Positions 7,578 to 15,477 of a DNA stretch of 20,400 bases are shown here, one piece after another (position 1 is the stretch's first letter; each line of letters opens with the position of its first letter). This stretch comes from Clostridia bacterium. Its GTDB lineage: Bacteria > Bacillota > DSM-521 > Neomoorellales > Neomoorellaceae. Location of the stretch: contig JASUSX010000007.1 in the NCBI GenBank assembly GCA_030445875.1, forward strand, positions 1 to 20,400, given 5' to 3'. A program made the translations under genes and the position numbers. The notes beneath the pieces were generated by a model. It was not told the origin of the DNA. It was given only the letters and a program-made list of their open reading frames with translations, and searched no databases.

Positions 7578-9431
7578 TTGCGGGATTTGAAGGAATGGCG
7601 GCAAACTTTGCAACAGCAGGATCGCCCTGCGGACAGGCCCTCCCTTACCGTGGGCATGAGCACCTGCGGCCAGGCAGCCGGTGGCGCCAGGGTCATGGCC
7701 GCCCTGGAGGCCGAGGTAAAGCGGCTGGGTTTGCAGGTAGACATCAGCCAGACGAGCTGCATCGGCATGTGTTACGCCGAACCCATCGTGGAAGTGGCCC
7801 TGCCGGGGAAACCGCGGGTCTTTTACGGCGACATGACCCCGGAACGGGGAGGCCGGCTGGTAGCCAGCCATGTCGTCCAGGGGGTACCGGTGCGGGAATG
7901 GGCCCTCATCCAGTTGCCCGGAAACGCGTCTCCCTATGAGGGCATACCAGTTATGCCGGCCAGCCCTTACTACGGGCGCCAGGTGCGGGTGGTGACCTCC
8001 CGCCTGGGCCTTACTGACCCGGAAAGCCTGGCGGAATATATCGCCACCGGTGGTTATGCAGCCCTGGAAAAGTGCTTGCGCCAGATGACCCCGGAACAGG
8101 TGGTGGAAGAGATCAAGACTTCGGGCCTGCGCGGTCGCGGCGGCGCCGGCTTTCCCACCGGCCTGAAATGGGGTTTTACCCGCAGCGCGCCGGGGGAGAA
8201 AAAGTACGTGGTCTGCAACGCCGACGAGGGCGATCCCGGCGCCTTTATGGACCGCAGCGTCCTGGAGGGGGACCCCTTTGCCGTCATCGAAGGCATGACC
8301 ATCGCCGCTTACGCCATTGGTGCCGACGAAGGTTATATCTACTGCCGCGCCGAGTACCCCCTGGCCATCAAGCGCCTGAAGATGGCCATTGCCGCAGCGG
8401 AGGCAAAGGGTTTGCTGGGTTCCAATATTCTCGGTTCTGGTTTTAACTTTGAACTGCATATCAAAGCCGGCGCCGGTGCCTTCGTCTGCGGCGAGGAAAC
8501 GGCCCTCCTCGCCTCCATCGAGGGCCGGCGGGGTATGCCCCGGGTGCGGCCGCCCTTTCCTGCCCAGCAGGGGCTCTGGGGCAAGCCGACCAATATCAAT
8601 AACGTGGAGACCTACGCCAACGTCCCCTATATTATCCAGAACGGCGGCCGGTGGTTCGCCGCCATGGGTACGGAAAAGAGCAAGGGGACCAAGGTCTTCT
8701 GCCTGACGGGCAAGGTAAAGAAAACCGGGCTCATCGAGGTGCCCATGGGCATCACCCTGCGGGAGATTATCTTTGACATTGCCGGCGGCATCCAGGATGA
8801 CAGGCGGTTCAAGGCCGTCCAGATCGGCGGCCCGTCGGGGGGCTGCCTGCCCGCCGACAAACTCGATTTGCCGGTGGACTATGACTCCCTCACCCGCGCC
8901 GGGGCCATTATGGGGTCCGGCGGCATGGTGGTCATGGACGAGAACACCTGTATGGTGGACGTGGCCCGCTTTTTCCTGAATTTCACCCAGGTGGAGTCCT
9001 GCGGCAAGTGTACCCCCTGCCGGGAGGGCACCAAACGGATGCTGGAGATCCTCACCCGTATCTGCGCGGGCGAGGGCCGCATGGAGGACCTGGACACCCT
9101 GGAAGGCCTGGCGCGGGTGGTCAAGAATACGGCCCTTTGCGGATTGGGCCAGACCTGCCCCAACCCCATCCTCTCCACCCTGCAGAACTTCCGCCACGAG
9201 TACGAGGCCCACATTAAAGACAAGCGCTGCCCGGCCCATGTCTGCCAGGCCTTACTGGTCTACACCATTGACCCGGAAAAGTGCACCGGCTGCGGCGCCT
9301 GTACCCGCGCCTGCCCGGCCGGGGCCATCAGCGGGGAGAAGAAGCAGCCCCACCGCATTGACCCGGCCCTGTGCATCAAGTGCGGCAGCTGTATGGAGAA
9401 ATGCAAGTTCGGAGCCATCTCGAGGTTGTAA
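7578..9431 (+). CDS. fdhB: NuoF-like NAD(P)H/FMN-binding subunit of formate dehydrogenase
   Basis: The 617-residue flavo-iron-sulfur protein of 51-kDa (NuoF/HydB) type provides the FMN site where electrons pass to or from NAD(P). Domains in order: a thioredoxin-like ferredoxin domain (C30, C61 and C65 visible, with no obvious fourth cysteine); the NAD(P)H/FMN domain with GLRGRGGAGFPTGLKW (183-198), NADEGDPGAF and GAGAFVCGEETALL; an SLBB region; the [4Fe-4S] domain with C475, C478, C481 and C521; and a C-terminal 2x[4Fe-4S] ferredoxin with C569/C572/C575/C579 and C599/C602/C605/C609. The start is TTG 7578 with GAGAGGTGA 7-8 bases upstream. With fdhA downstream it matches the beta subunit of Moorella-type NADP-dependent formate dehydrogenase. 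The NAD versus NADP choice cannot be read from the sequence. Confidence 0.9.
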   Translation: MRDLKEWRQTLQQQDRPADRPSLTVGMSTCGQAAGGARVMAALEAEVKRLGLQVDISQTSCIGMCYAEPIVEVALPGKPRVFYGDMTPERGGRLVASHVVQGVPVREWALIQLPGNASPYEGIPVMPASPYYGRQVRVVTSRLGLTDPESLAEYIATGGYAALEKCLRQMTPEQVVEEIKTSGLRGRGGAGFPTGLKWGFTRSAPGEKKYVVCNADEGDPGAFMDRSVLEGDPFAVIEGMTIAAYAIGADEGYIYCRAEYPLAIKRLKMAIAAAEAKGLLGSNILGSGFNFELHIKAGAGAFVCGEETALLASIEGRRGMPRVRPPFPAQQGLWGKPTNINNVETYANVPYIIQNGGRWFAAMGTEKSKGTKVFCLTGKVKKTGLIEVPMGITLREIIFDIAGGIQDDRRFKAVQIGGPSGGCLPADKLDLPVDYDSLTRAGAIMGSGGMVVMDENTCMVDVARFFLNFTQVESCGKCTPCREGTKRMLEILTRICAGEGRMEDLDTLEGLARVVKNTALCGLGQTCPNPILSTLQNFRHEYEAHIKDKRCPAHVCQALLVYTIDPEKCTGCGACTRACPAGAISGEKKQPHRIDPALCIKCGSCMEKCKFGAISRL

Positions 9432-9498
9432 GCAGGTGCGAAAGAGGCCATCGATGTCTGCCGTAATATGGGTTCGTGGCTATCTCCGGCGGGTAAAA

Positions 9499-9519
9499 TG
9501 CGGGCGGGGGACACCCGCA
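9499..9519. repeat. GC-rich hairpin in the fdhB-fdhA spacer
   Basis: TGCGGG (9499-9504) and CCCGCA (9514-9519) form a 6-bp stem around a 9-base loop. No T tract follows. It is the first of two hairpins in the spacer. Confidence 0.35.
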
Positions 9520-9578
9520 GTGGTTTATAAGCTCAAATCAAACGGGAGAAAAAGAGACGGAGGGGGAGACTTTAATCT

Positions 9579-9599
9579 GAAACTGGCGGAGCCAGTTTC
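9579..9599. repeat. Perfect 9-bp inverted repeat, possible dispersed intergenic element
   Basis: GAAACTGGC-GGA-GCCAGTTTC is a perfect 9-bp stem with a 3-base loop. It is flanked on the left by a purine-rich run (gggagaaaaagagacggaggg begins at 9545) and on the right by near-tandem CTTCCCAC units (about 9611-9634). No T tract follows, so it is not a standard terminator. The composition differs from the genes around it and looks like a REP/MITE-like intergenic element, or a leader structure controlling fdhA level relative to fdhB. Confidence 0.5.
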
Positions 9600-9655
9600 T
9601 CCAGGGCTCCGACTTCCCACCTCCCACTTCCCACATCTATTTAGGGGGGAAATAC

Positions 9656-12352
9656 ATGGCTGACGTAACCCTGACTATAGACGGCAAGAAAATTACAGTA
9701 CCGGCCGGCACCACGGTACTGCAGGCCGCCCGGGAGAAGGGCATCTTTATCCCCACCCTTTGCCACGACCCGAAGCTTTCGCCCTGGGGCGGTTGCCGGC
9801 TGTGCGTGGTGGAGATTGAAGGTATGCGCGGTCTGCCGGCTTCCTGCGTTACCACCGCCACCGAAGGCATGGTGGTGCAGACGGCGTCGCCGGCGGTCCT
9901 GGAAGCTCGCCGGATGCTGCTGGAATTGCTCCTGGCCAACCATCCCCAGGACTGCCTCACCTGCAGTAAGAACGGCGCCTGCAGCCTGCAGGACTACGCC
10001 TACTACTACGGCGTGCGGGGGGACCAGTTCCAGGGGGAAAAACACGCCTATCCTGTTGAGGCGGACAACCCTTTTATCGTGCGGGACCTGAACAAGTGCG
10101 TCCTGTGTGGCAAGTGCATCCGCGTCTGCGACGAGGTCCAGGTCAACAACGCTATTGACTTCGCCCACCGTGGCTTTAACACCCGGGTCACCCCGGCCAT
10201 GGACCTGAGCTTAAAGGAATCGGAGGCCTGTGTCTTCTGCGGCAACTGCGTCCAGGTCTGCCCGGTGGGGGCCCTGGTGGAAAAGGCCAGCCTGTGGCAG
10301 GGCCGCCAGTGGGAGCTCACTAAAGTAAGGACCACCTGCACCTTCTGCGGCGTGGGCTGCAACCTGGAGGTCAGTGTCAAGGATGACCGGGTGGTACGCG
10401 TGCGCGGCTACGACAACCCCTTGGTGAACAACGGCTGGCTCTGTGTCAAGGGCCGCTTCGGCGCCGACTTTGCCGACAGCCCCGAGCGGGTCGCCCGGCC
10501 CCTCATCCGCACAGGCGCGCGGGGAGAAGGCCGCTTCCGGGAGGCTACCTGGGACGAGGCCCTGGATTACACCGCCCGGCGGCTAACTGAGATCAAGGAA
10601 CAGTACGGCAGCCGGGCCATCGCCGCCCTGAGCTCGGCCCGCTGCACCAACGAAGAGAACTACCTCATGCAGAAATTCATGCGCGCGGTGATCGGCAGCA
10701 ACAACGTCGACCACTGCGCCCGGACCTGACACGCCCCTACCGTGGCCGGTCTGGCCATTGCATTTGGTAGCGGCGCCATGACCAATTCCATAGCCGAGAT
10801 TGAGCATAACGACGTGTTGCTCATTATCGGCTCCAACACCACCGAGGCCCACCCGGTCATCGGCCAGAAGATGAAGCAGGCCGCCCGGCGGGGGGCGAAG
10901 CTCATCGTCGTCGACCCGCGCCGCATCGAGCTGGTGGATTATGCCTGCCTGTGGTTACCCATCAGGCCGGGGACCAACGTGGCCCTGATCAACGCCCTGA
11001 TGTACGTCATCATCACTGAAGGCTTGGTGGATAAGGAGTTTATCGCCGAGCGAACGGAGGGTTACGATAACCTCTGGTCCGTGGTGCAGAACTACCCGCC
11101 GGAGCGGGTAGCGGGGATTACCGGCGTGCCGGCGGAGGATATCCGGGCTGCAGCACGGTTGTATGCCACGACGGACAGGGCGGGGATTTTCTATACCCTG
11201 GGCATCACCGAGCACACCAGCGGCACCAACAACGTCATGAACCTGGCGAATCTCGCCATGATCACCGGCCATGTGGGTAAAGAGTTCAGCGGCGTTAACC
11301 CCTTGCGCGGCCAGAACAACGTCCAGGGGGCCTGTGACATGGGCGCCCTGCCCGACGTCTTCCCCGGCTACCAGAAGGTGGCCAACCCGGAGGTGCGGGA
11401 GCGCTTCGCCGCCGCCTGGAACTGCCGGCTGGACGGCACGTCGGGCCTCAGGATCCCGGAGATGATCGACCTGGCGGCCGAGGGCTATATCCGCGCCATG
11501 TACATCATGGGCGAGGACCCGGCCCTGACGGACCCGGACATCACCCATGTGCGTAAAGCCCTGGCCAACCTGGACTTCCTGGTGGTGCAGGACCTCTTCA
11601 TCTCCGAGACGGCGAAGTTCGCCGACGTCGTCCTGCCGGGCGCCAGTTTCCTGGAGAAGGACGGCACCTTTACCAGCACCGAGCGCCGGGTGCAGCGGGT
11701 ACGGCAGGCCATCAGTCCCCGGGGCGAGTCCCGGCCTGACTGGCAGATTATCGGCGACCTGGCGACCCGGATGGGCTACCCCATGGAGTATAATTCCCCG
11801 GAGCAAATTTTTGCCGAGATGGCCGGCCTCACACCCAGCTACGCCGGTATGAGCTACGAGCGCCTCGCGGGCGACGGCCTGCAGTGGCCCTGCCCGGCGC
11901 CGGATCACCCGGGGACGAAGTTCCTCCATGCCGGCAAGTTCCCGCGGGGTAAAGGCCTGCTCCAGGGCATCGAGTACCAGCCGCCGGCGGAGGTGACGGA
12001 TGAGGAATACCCCATCCTGTTGACCACCGGCCGGATGCTCTACCACTACGGCGTCACCACCCGCCGCTCGGCCGCCCTGGAGAGCTACCGGCCGGAGGAA
12101 TACGCGGAGATTAACCCGGCCCAGGCAGCGGAACTGGGGGTTAAGACGGGGGATAAGGTAACAGTAGTCTCCCGCCGCGGCCGCCTGGTGACCAGGGTGC
12201 AGGTGACGGACAGGGTGCCGCCGGGGATCATGTTTATGACCTATCACTACAAGGAATCCCCGGTGAACATCCTCACTAACGCCGCCTTTGACCCCGTAGC
12301 CAAGACGGCGGAGTATAAGGTGGCGGCGGTACGTCTGGAACCGGCGGGCTGA
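9656..12352 (+). CDS. fdhA: Selenocysteine-containing formate dehydrogenase, catalytic (alpha) subunit
   Basis: This catalyses interconversion of formate and CO2 at a W/Mo-bis-pterin centre. Read through TGA 10727-10729 as selenocysteine, it is 898 residues with U358 in the context HCART-U-HAPTVAGL. N-terminal domains: NuoG-like [2Fe-2S] (C36, C47, C50, C64); His-ligated [4Fe-4S] (H96, C100, C103, C109); 2x[4Fe-4S] (C148/C151/C154/C158 and C192/C195/C198/C202). The catalytic domain has its own [4Fe-4S] (C228, C231, C235, C263), the Sec loop and a C-terminal pterin-binding domain (about 780-898, TTGRMLYHYG onward). ATG 9656 follows GGGGGG. Length and domain order match the Moorella-type NADP-linked enzyme, which uses tungsten. 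Tungsten is inferred from that relation. SelB, SelC and SelA must be supplied from outside the window. Confidence 0.95.
10727..10770 (+). promoter_or_regulatory. UGA selenocysteine codon and bacterial SECIS hairpin
   Basis: TGA 10727-10729 is followed by a two-part stem: CTACC (10737-10741) pairs with GGTAG (10766-10770), and TGGCC (10743-10747) pairs with GGCCA (10753-10757). The apical loop is GGTCT (10748-10752), 18 bases after the UGA. The GGUCU loop and spacing match the E. coli fdhF SECIS type bound by SelB. The downstream frame stays open for 540 codons and encodes the rest of the enzyme. Confidence 0.93.
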
Positions 12353-12382
12353 TTAATATCAGCGCGCTGGAGACGTCCAAAT

Positions 12383-12422
12383 AAAAAAAGGGAGATCATC
12401 AACCGGGTGATCCCCCTTTTTT
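12383..12422. terminator. Bidirectional intrinsic terminator after fdhA
   Basis: The stem AAAAAAGGG-A-GATCA (12384-12398) pairs with TGATC-C-CCCTTTTTT (12408-12422), with one A/C mismatch and a 9-base loop. A-runs and T-runs on opposite sides make it work for both fdhA and the convergent toxin gene, which ends beside it. Confidence 0.88.
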
Positions 12423-12696
12423 AGTAGCCAAAGTCGCCTCTGGGTCCAAACTCAAGTATATGGACTTCCCGCCTCTCGTTATTGACTATGAATTTAAGCC
12501 GGTAACCCCCAATCCTGCGCCGGTAATATCCGGGTTTACCCTTAATGGTTTCAATGTCACCGGTGAAAGGGTTAACAGTCATATCTTCCAGGATGGCAAG
12601 CATTCTTACCTGCCATTTCCGGTTTAGTCTTTCAATATACCGAGCAGGCTGTTTGGCAAGGATGATCCTAAATCTCGAGCCTTTTCCTGAATTCAC
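12421..12696 (-). CDS. RelE/ParE-superfamily toxin
   Basis: The 91-residue basic protein has the RelE-like pattern: ILAKQPARYIERLNRKWQVRM (partly, residues 12-32) forms the N-terminal helices, NPFTGDIETIKGKPGYYRRRIGGYRLKF carries the strand with the KGxPGYYRxRxGxYRLxF signature (about 42-69), and a C-terminal strand VHILEFGPRGD follows. RelE-type toxins cleave mRNA on the ribosome. The start is GTG 12696, with CAGGGAGT just upstream, inside the end of the antitoxin gene (29-base overlap). This coupling and the gene order antitoxin-toxin support an intact module. The gene is convergent with fdhA and shares its terminator. Confidence 0.85.
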   Translation of the reverse strand: MNSGKGSRFRIILAKQPARYIERLNRKWQVRMLAILEDMTVNPFTGDIETIKGKPGYYRRRIGGYRLKFIVNNERREVHILEFGPRGDFGY

Positions 12697-12919
12697 TAAG
12701 CGCTACTCCCTGTCCGGTTTCTATTTCCAGTCGCGACTTTTTGAATGTCTCCTCTTCCTCTTCGGTTGCCGGGGAACCTTCGGGAATAAAATAAAGTTTA
12801 CCGTCCAGATCTATCCACTCCCCGGGTGGGCCAGCTATTACTTTCTTCAGGAAGTCGATTTTCTCCTGCGTAGTTAAAGTTATAAATTCATCAGCGAGTT
12901 TTTCTATCGCCAAAGTCAT
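12668..12919 (-). CDS. Cognate antitoxin of the RelE-like toxin
   Basis: The 83-residue acidic protein (EEEEE run near residues 53-57) lies directly upstream of, and overlaps, the RelE-like gene. An N-terminal helical part (MTLAIEKLADEFITLTTQEK) precedes a conserved-looking PPGEWIDLDGKLYF block and a charged C-terminal tail ending in ALSEFRKRLEI, the usual place for toxin binding. No named DNA-binding family is recognised. The role is inferred from size, charge, overlap and order. ATG 12919 follows AAGGGGGT with 6 bases of spacing. Confidence 0.7.
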   Translation of the reverse strand: MTLAIEKLADEFITLTTQEKIDFLKKVIAGPPGEWIDLDGKLYFIPEGSPATEEEEETFKKSRLEIETGQGVALSEFRKRLEI

Positions 12920-12969
12920 TTTGGCACCCCCTTATTTCCCCTTAATAACTACCCCCATCTCCTATAAAT

Positions 12970-12999
12970 ATTTTAGACTATTTAACCGGACGCGGTCAA
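12970..12999 (-). promoter_or_regulatory. Candidate sigma-A promoter for the toxin-antitoxin pair
   Basis: On the minus strand, TTGACC (12999-12994), an 18-base spacer and TAAAAT (12975-12970), each 5/6 to consensus. It lies immediately after the stop of the sigma-54 activator, so the pair can be transcribed on its own. Confidence 0.6.
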
Positions 13000-13012
13000 T
13001 ACTTAGGCGCCT

Positions 13013-14998
13013 TTATTCCTCCACCTTCAACTTGCGCCACAGGGTGGTGCGGCTGATCCCTAAACGGCGGGCGGCCTCGGCTTTGTTACCCCCCACTTCC
13101 GCCAGGAGGCGTTTGATGAGTCCCCGCTCCAGGGTGCTCACCTGGCCGGTGAGGGTTACCGGGTTTTCCCCGGTTTCCCCGCCTTTCCCATCGCCAACGC
13201 TCGTTGCCCCTCCGGCGCCGGGATAATTTACACCCCGCGGGTCATTTTCCCTGCCGCCGTTACCAGGTGCCCTGCCGGCCGATGATGCTGTCAGCCCCAG
13301 GACCAGGGCCACTTCGGCGGCGCTGATCGTCGGGGTGTGGCAGCGTAAGGAAAGGCGTTCCATACAGTTGCGCAACTCGCGGATATTTCCCGGCCAGCCA
13401 TACTGCAGGAGTACTCCCTGGGCCGCTGCTGTAAACCTGGCTTCCGGCCGCTGCAACTGGCGGCAGAACTCCTGGAGGAAGTGCTCGGCCAGGAGGAGGA
13501 CGTCGGCCCCCCGTTCCCGCAGGGGTGGCACTTCCAGGTTGAGGACGTTAATGCGGTAGTAGAGGTCTTCCCGGAAGGCCTGCTCCCTGACCATTTGCGC
13601 GAGATTCCGGTGGGTGGCGGCGATGACGCGGACGTTCACAGGGATGAGGCGGTCGTCCCCCAGGCGCATGATCTCCCCTTCTTCCAGGACCCGCAATACC
13701 CGGGCCTGGAGGCGGGGCGACATCTCTCCGATTTCATCCAGGAAGATCGTCCCTTCATGGGCGAGTTCAAAGAGGCCGGGTTTGCCCCCTTTACGGGCAC
13801 CGGTAAAAGCCCCTTCGGCATAGCCAAAGAGCTCGCTCTCCAGGAGGTTCTCCGGCAGGGCGGCGCAGTTAACGGCTACGAAGGGCCTGTTCCGCCGGGG
13901 TCCGGCCAGGTGGATGGCGTGGGCGAACATCTCCTTACCCGAGCCTGTTTCACCGTGGATGAGTACCGTTGACTGGACGGTGGCGTACTCCCGCGCCAGG
14001 CGTACCGCTTCCTGTAAAGGGGGGCTTTCCCCCAGGATATCGGCAAAGGTATACCGGGCCACGAGGCCGCGGCCGGCCAGGCTGCGCCGGACTTTGTGTT
14101 CCAGGTGTTGTAGGCTGGCGATATTCTGGAAGGTAGTCACCACCCCAACGGGCCGGCCGTCGACGATAATAGGCACCCGATTGGCTACTACCCGGGTGTT
14201 GCCTATATCCAGCAGTTCACCAAGCTCGGGCTTACCTGTTTGCAATAGAATATGGCACTGGGCGGCGGGGATCACCTCTGTCACCGGCCGGCCGATAGCA
14301 TCCGCGGCGCGCCAGCCGGAGTATTTCTCGGCCACCGGGTTAAAGACGGTGATCCGGCCTTCCTCGTCCAGGGCAATGATGCCGTCGTAGGCAAAGTCCA
14401 GGATGGCCTTTAGCTGCTCGGCCCTGCGTTTCTCCTGGTGACGGACCTGTAGCACCCGCTGGGCTTCCTTGAGGGCCTGGTAGACGGTCTCCTTGCCCGA
14501 GGTGATAATAACGCTGTTCAGGCCGTAGTGGCGGGCCTCGCGGGCCATGGCGATTTTGCCAATGACGACCTCGGCCCCGGCCTCCTTCAGGGCCAGGATG
14601 CCGCGCCGGATGTCATCCTCCTGGTTCTTCAGGGTGTATTTCAGGAAGGTGTCTCCCAGGATGGTCTCCAGGCTCTCCAGGCCCTGGATGACATCGGGGA
14701 CGTCGGCGATGCCGATGGGGCCGCCGAACTGTTTGGCCTGGTAATAGGCGCGCAGGATATCGTAGCCACCGATGGGCACGTCGACCACCGGCAGATCGAT
14801 GGCCTGCTGGATAAGCCAGGCCGTCACGCCGCGGCTGACGATTACCTGGCAGCCATCGCGGGCCAGGTTGCGGGCCAGGTTGACCCCTTCCTCCATCCGG
14901 GCGACGTGGATGTCGAGTTCCATTTCCAGCTCCTGGCTAACCTGGCGGGCGATATGGGCCAGCTCCTCGTAGGGGGCGATAAAGGCGATTTCAACCAT
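13013..14998 (-). CDS. Sigma-54-dependent transcriptional activator (PrpR_N-PAS-AAA+-Fis HTH)
   Basis: The 661-residue enhancer-binding protein has these parts in order: a PrpR-type N-terminal ligand-sensing domain (about 1-175, MVEIAFIAPYEEL onward), a PAS domain (about 195-295, AILDFAYDGIIALDEEGRI), and an AAA+ domain with Walker A GETGSGKE (349-356), the sigma-54 contact loop GAFTGA (396-401) and Walker B TIFLDEI (417-423). A Gly-rich linker and a Fis-type helix-turn-helix (EAARRLGISRTTLWRKLK) end the protein. It should remodel sigma-54 polymerase when an effector binds the PrpR_N domain. In PrpR the effector is 2-methylcitrate; here it is unknown. ATG 14998 is chosen over 15013 or 15208 because GGAGGT sits 7 bases upstream. 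It is divergent from the oxidoreductase operon, its probable target. Confidence 0.93.
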   Translation of the reverse strand: MVEIAFIAPYEELAHIARQVSQELEMELDIHVARMEEGVNLARNLARDGCQVIVSRGVTAWLIQQAIDLPVVDVPIGGYDILRAYYQAKQFGGPIGIADVPDVIQGLESLETILGDTFLKYTLKNQEDDIRRGILALKEAGAEVVIGKIAMAREARHYGLNSVIITSGKETVYQALKEAQRVLQVRHQEKRRAEQLKAILDFAYDGIIALDEEGRITVFNPVAEKYSGWRAADAIGRPVTEVIPAAQCHILLQTGKPELGELLDIGNTRVVANRVPIIVDGRPVGVVTTFQNIASLQHLEHKVRRSLAGRGLVARYTFADILGESPPLQEAVRLAREYATVQSTVLIHGETGSGKEMFAHAIHLAGPRRNRPFVAVNCAALPENLLESELFGYAEGAFTGARKGGKPGLFELAHEGTIFLDEIGEMSPRLQARVLRVLEEGEIMRLGDDRLIPVNVRVIAATHRNLAQMVREQAFREDLYYRINVLNLEVPPLRERGADVLLLAEHFLQEFCRQLQRPEARFTAAAQGVLLQYGWPGNIRELRNCMERLSLRCHTPTISAAEVALVLGLTASSAGRAPGNGGRENDPRGVNYPGAGGATSVGDGKGGETGENPVTLTGQVSTLERGLIKRLLAEVGGNKAEAARRLGISRTTLWRKLKVEE

Positions 14999-15209
14999 GG
15001 GCCTGACCTCCATTCCAAAAATGCAACATAAAGACCCTTGATGTAACAATTCGCCGTTAAGGATCTTTTTCCTGCCAGGGGGGTGGCGGGGGCCTAAAAC
15101 TTGTTTCCCGGGGTTATTTGAACAAAAAAGGCACAGGCACTGGTGGAAGCGGGCGACGGTAACCTGCCTGGCAGCAGGGCGGATAGCCATTTTTTTATAA
15201 TTGAACACA

Positions 15210-15221
15210 GTAAAACGTTAC
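15210..15221. promoter_or_regulatory. Possible upstream activator site
   Basis: GTAA-AACG-TTAC is an inverted repeat about 135-140 bases upstream of the -24 element, a usual distance for a sigma-54 enhancer site. The evidence is only dyad symmetry and position. Confidence 0.25.
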
Positions 15222-15254
15222 GCTCGGTGTCGAAAGTAGCATAGATGAAACATT

Positions 15255-15292
15255 AAGCCCCCTCGGTTCTCTGGCCAGGGGCTTTTATTTTT
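15255..15292 (+). terminator. Intrinsic terminator without an obvious upstream gene
   Basis: AAGCCCC (15255-15261) pairs with GGGGCTT (15278-15284), followed by TTTTATTTTT. The orientation is plus strand, yet no plus-strand gene precedes it in the gap. It could shield the sigma-54 operon from read-through or end a short RNA. Confidence 0.6.
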
Positions 15293-15331
15293 CCCCTGAA
15301 CCCTGTTATAGGGTCGGTTTTTAACCCCACC

Positions 15332-15346
15332 TTAACAGGGCGTTAA
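15332..15346. promoter_or_regulatory. Inverted repeat next to the -24 element
   Basis: TTAAC-AGGGC-GTTAA ends 6 bases before the sigma-54 promoter. A second dyad, GGTT-TTT-AACC, lies at 15316-15326. Either may bind a regulator or bending protein; this is suggestive only. Confidence 0.25.
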
Positions 15347-15351
15347 ACTGC

Positions 15352-15367
15352 TGGCACGAAACTTGCA
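15352..15367 (+). promoter_or_regulatory. Sigma-54 (-24/-12) promoter of the oxidoreductase-aconitase operon
   Basis: TGGCACGAAACTTGCA matches the consensus TGGCAC-N5-TTGCA exactly, with GG at 15353-15354 and GC at 15365-15366. Transcription should start near 15378, about 100 bases before the first gene. The divergent sigma-54 activator makes it functional in context. Confidence 0.92.
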
Positions 15368-15380
15368 TTAAATGATTCAT

Positions 15381-15406
15381 AGTTCAGGTTTTTAGTTCGG
15401 GTTTTT
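15381..15406. repeat. Tandem 13-bp direct repeat at the operon leader
   Basis: AGTTCAGGTTTTT (15381-15393) is followed directly by AGTTCGGGTTTTT (15394-15406), one mismatch. It begins 3 bases after the predicted transcription start. Confidence 0.6.
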
Positions 15407-15457
15407 TACAGGCCGAGCTTTTCAGCCAGTTTCTTAGCCTCAATCAACCCATGCATC
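15407..15457 (-). pseudogene. Possible 3' vestige of a lost minus-strand gene
   Basis: On the minus strand a 16-codon frame reads MHGLIEAKKLAEKLGL and stops with TAA just before the tandem repeat. The helical Lys/Leu-rich sequence resembles an ordinary protein C terminus, suggesting a leftover end of a displaced gene. It is too short to assign. Confidence 0.2.
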
Positions 15458-15477
15458 CTGAAGCAGGAGGAAGAATT

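Larger units (their letters stand above)
14999..15477. other. Divergent regulatory region between the activator and the oxidoreductase operon
   Basis: These 479 bases contain no gene I can support. They hold an AT-rich stretch near 15190-15250 with a candidate activator site, a T-tailed hairpin at 15255-15292, short inverted repeats just before the sigma-54 promoter, a tandem 13-bp repeat at the predicted transcript start, and the 5' leader of the ferredoxin gene. The activator frame is open upstream to 15208, but that part has no ribosome site or family similarity. No convincing sigma-A promoter for the activator was found. Confidence 0.7.

Noticed and set aside
7491..9239. 582-codon minus-strand open frame across fdhB
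   Set aside because: It is fully antisense to a gene with clear cluster and FMN motifs, its composition is typical of GC-rich shadow frames, and it has no recognisable domain.
9238..9663. 141-codon plus-strand frame spanning the end of fdhB and the spacer
   Set aside because: Out of frame with fdhB over its first half and made of repeat-like sequence in the rest; no motif.
10727..10729. TGA as a nonsense mutation splitting fdhA into two genes
   Set aside because: The position is the known selenocysteine site and a SECIS hairpin with a GGTCT loop follows at the right distance.
10955..12247. 430-codon minus-strand open frame across fdhA
   Set aside because: Antisense to the molybdopterin domain; His/Arg/Gly-rich shadow without motifs.
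14999..15208. N-terminal extension of the sigma-54 activator to 15208
   Set aside because: The extra 70 residues have no family similarity and no ribosome site, while ATG 14998 has GGAGGT at good spacing and begins the PrpR_N domain.
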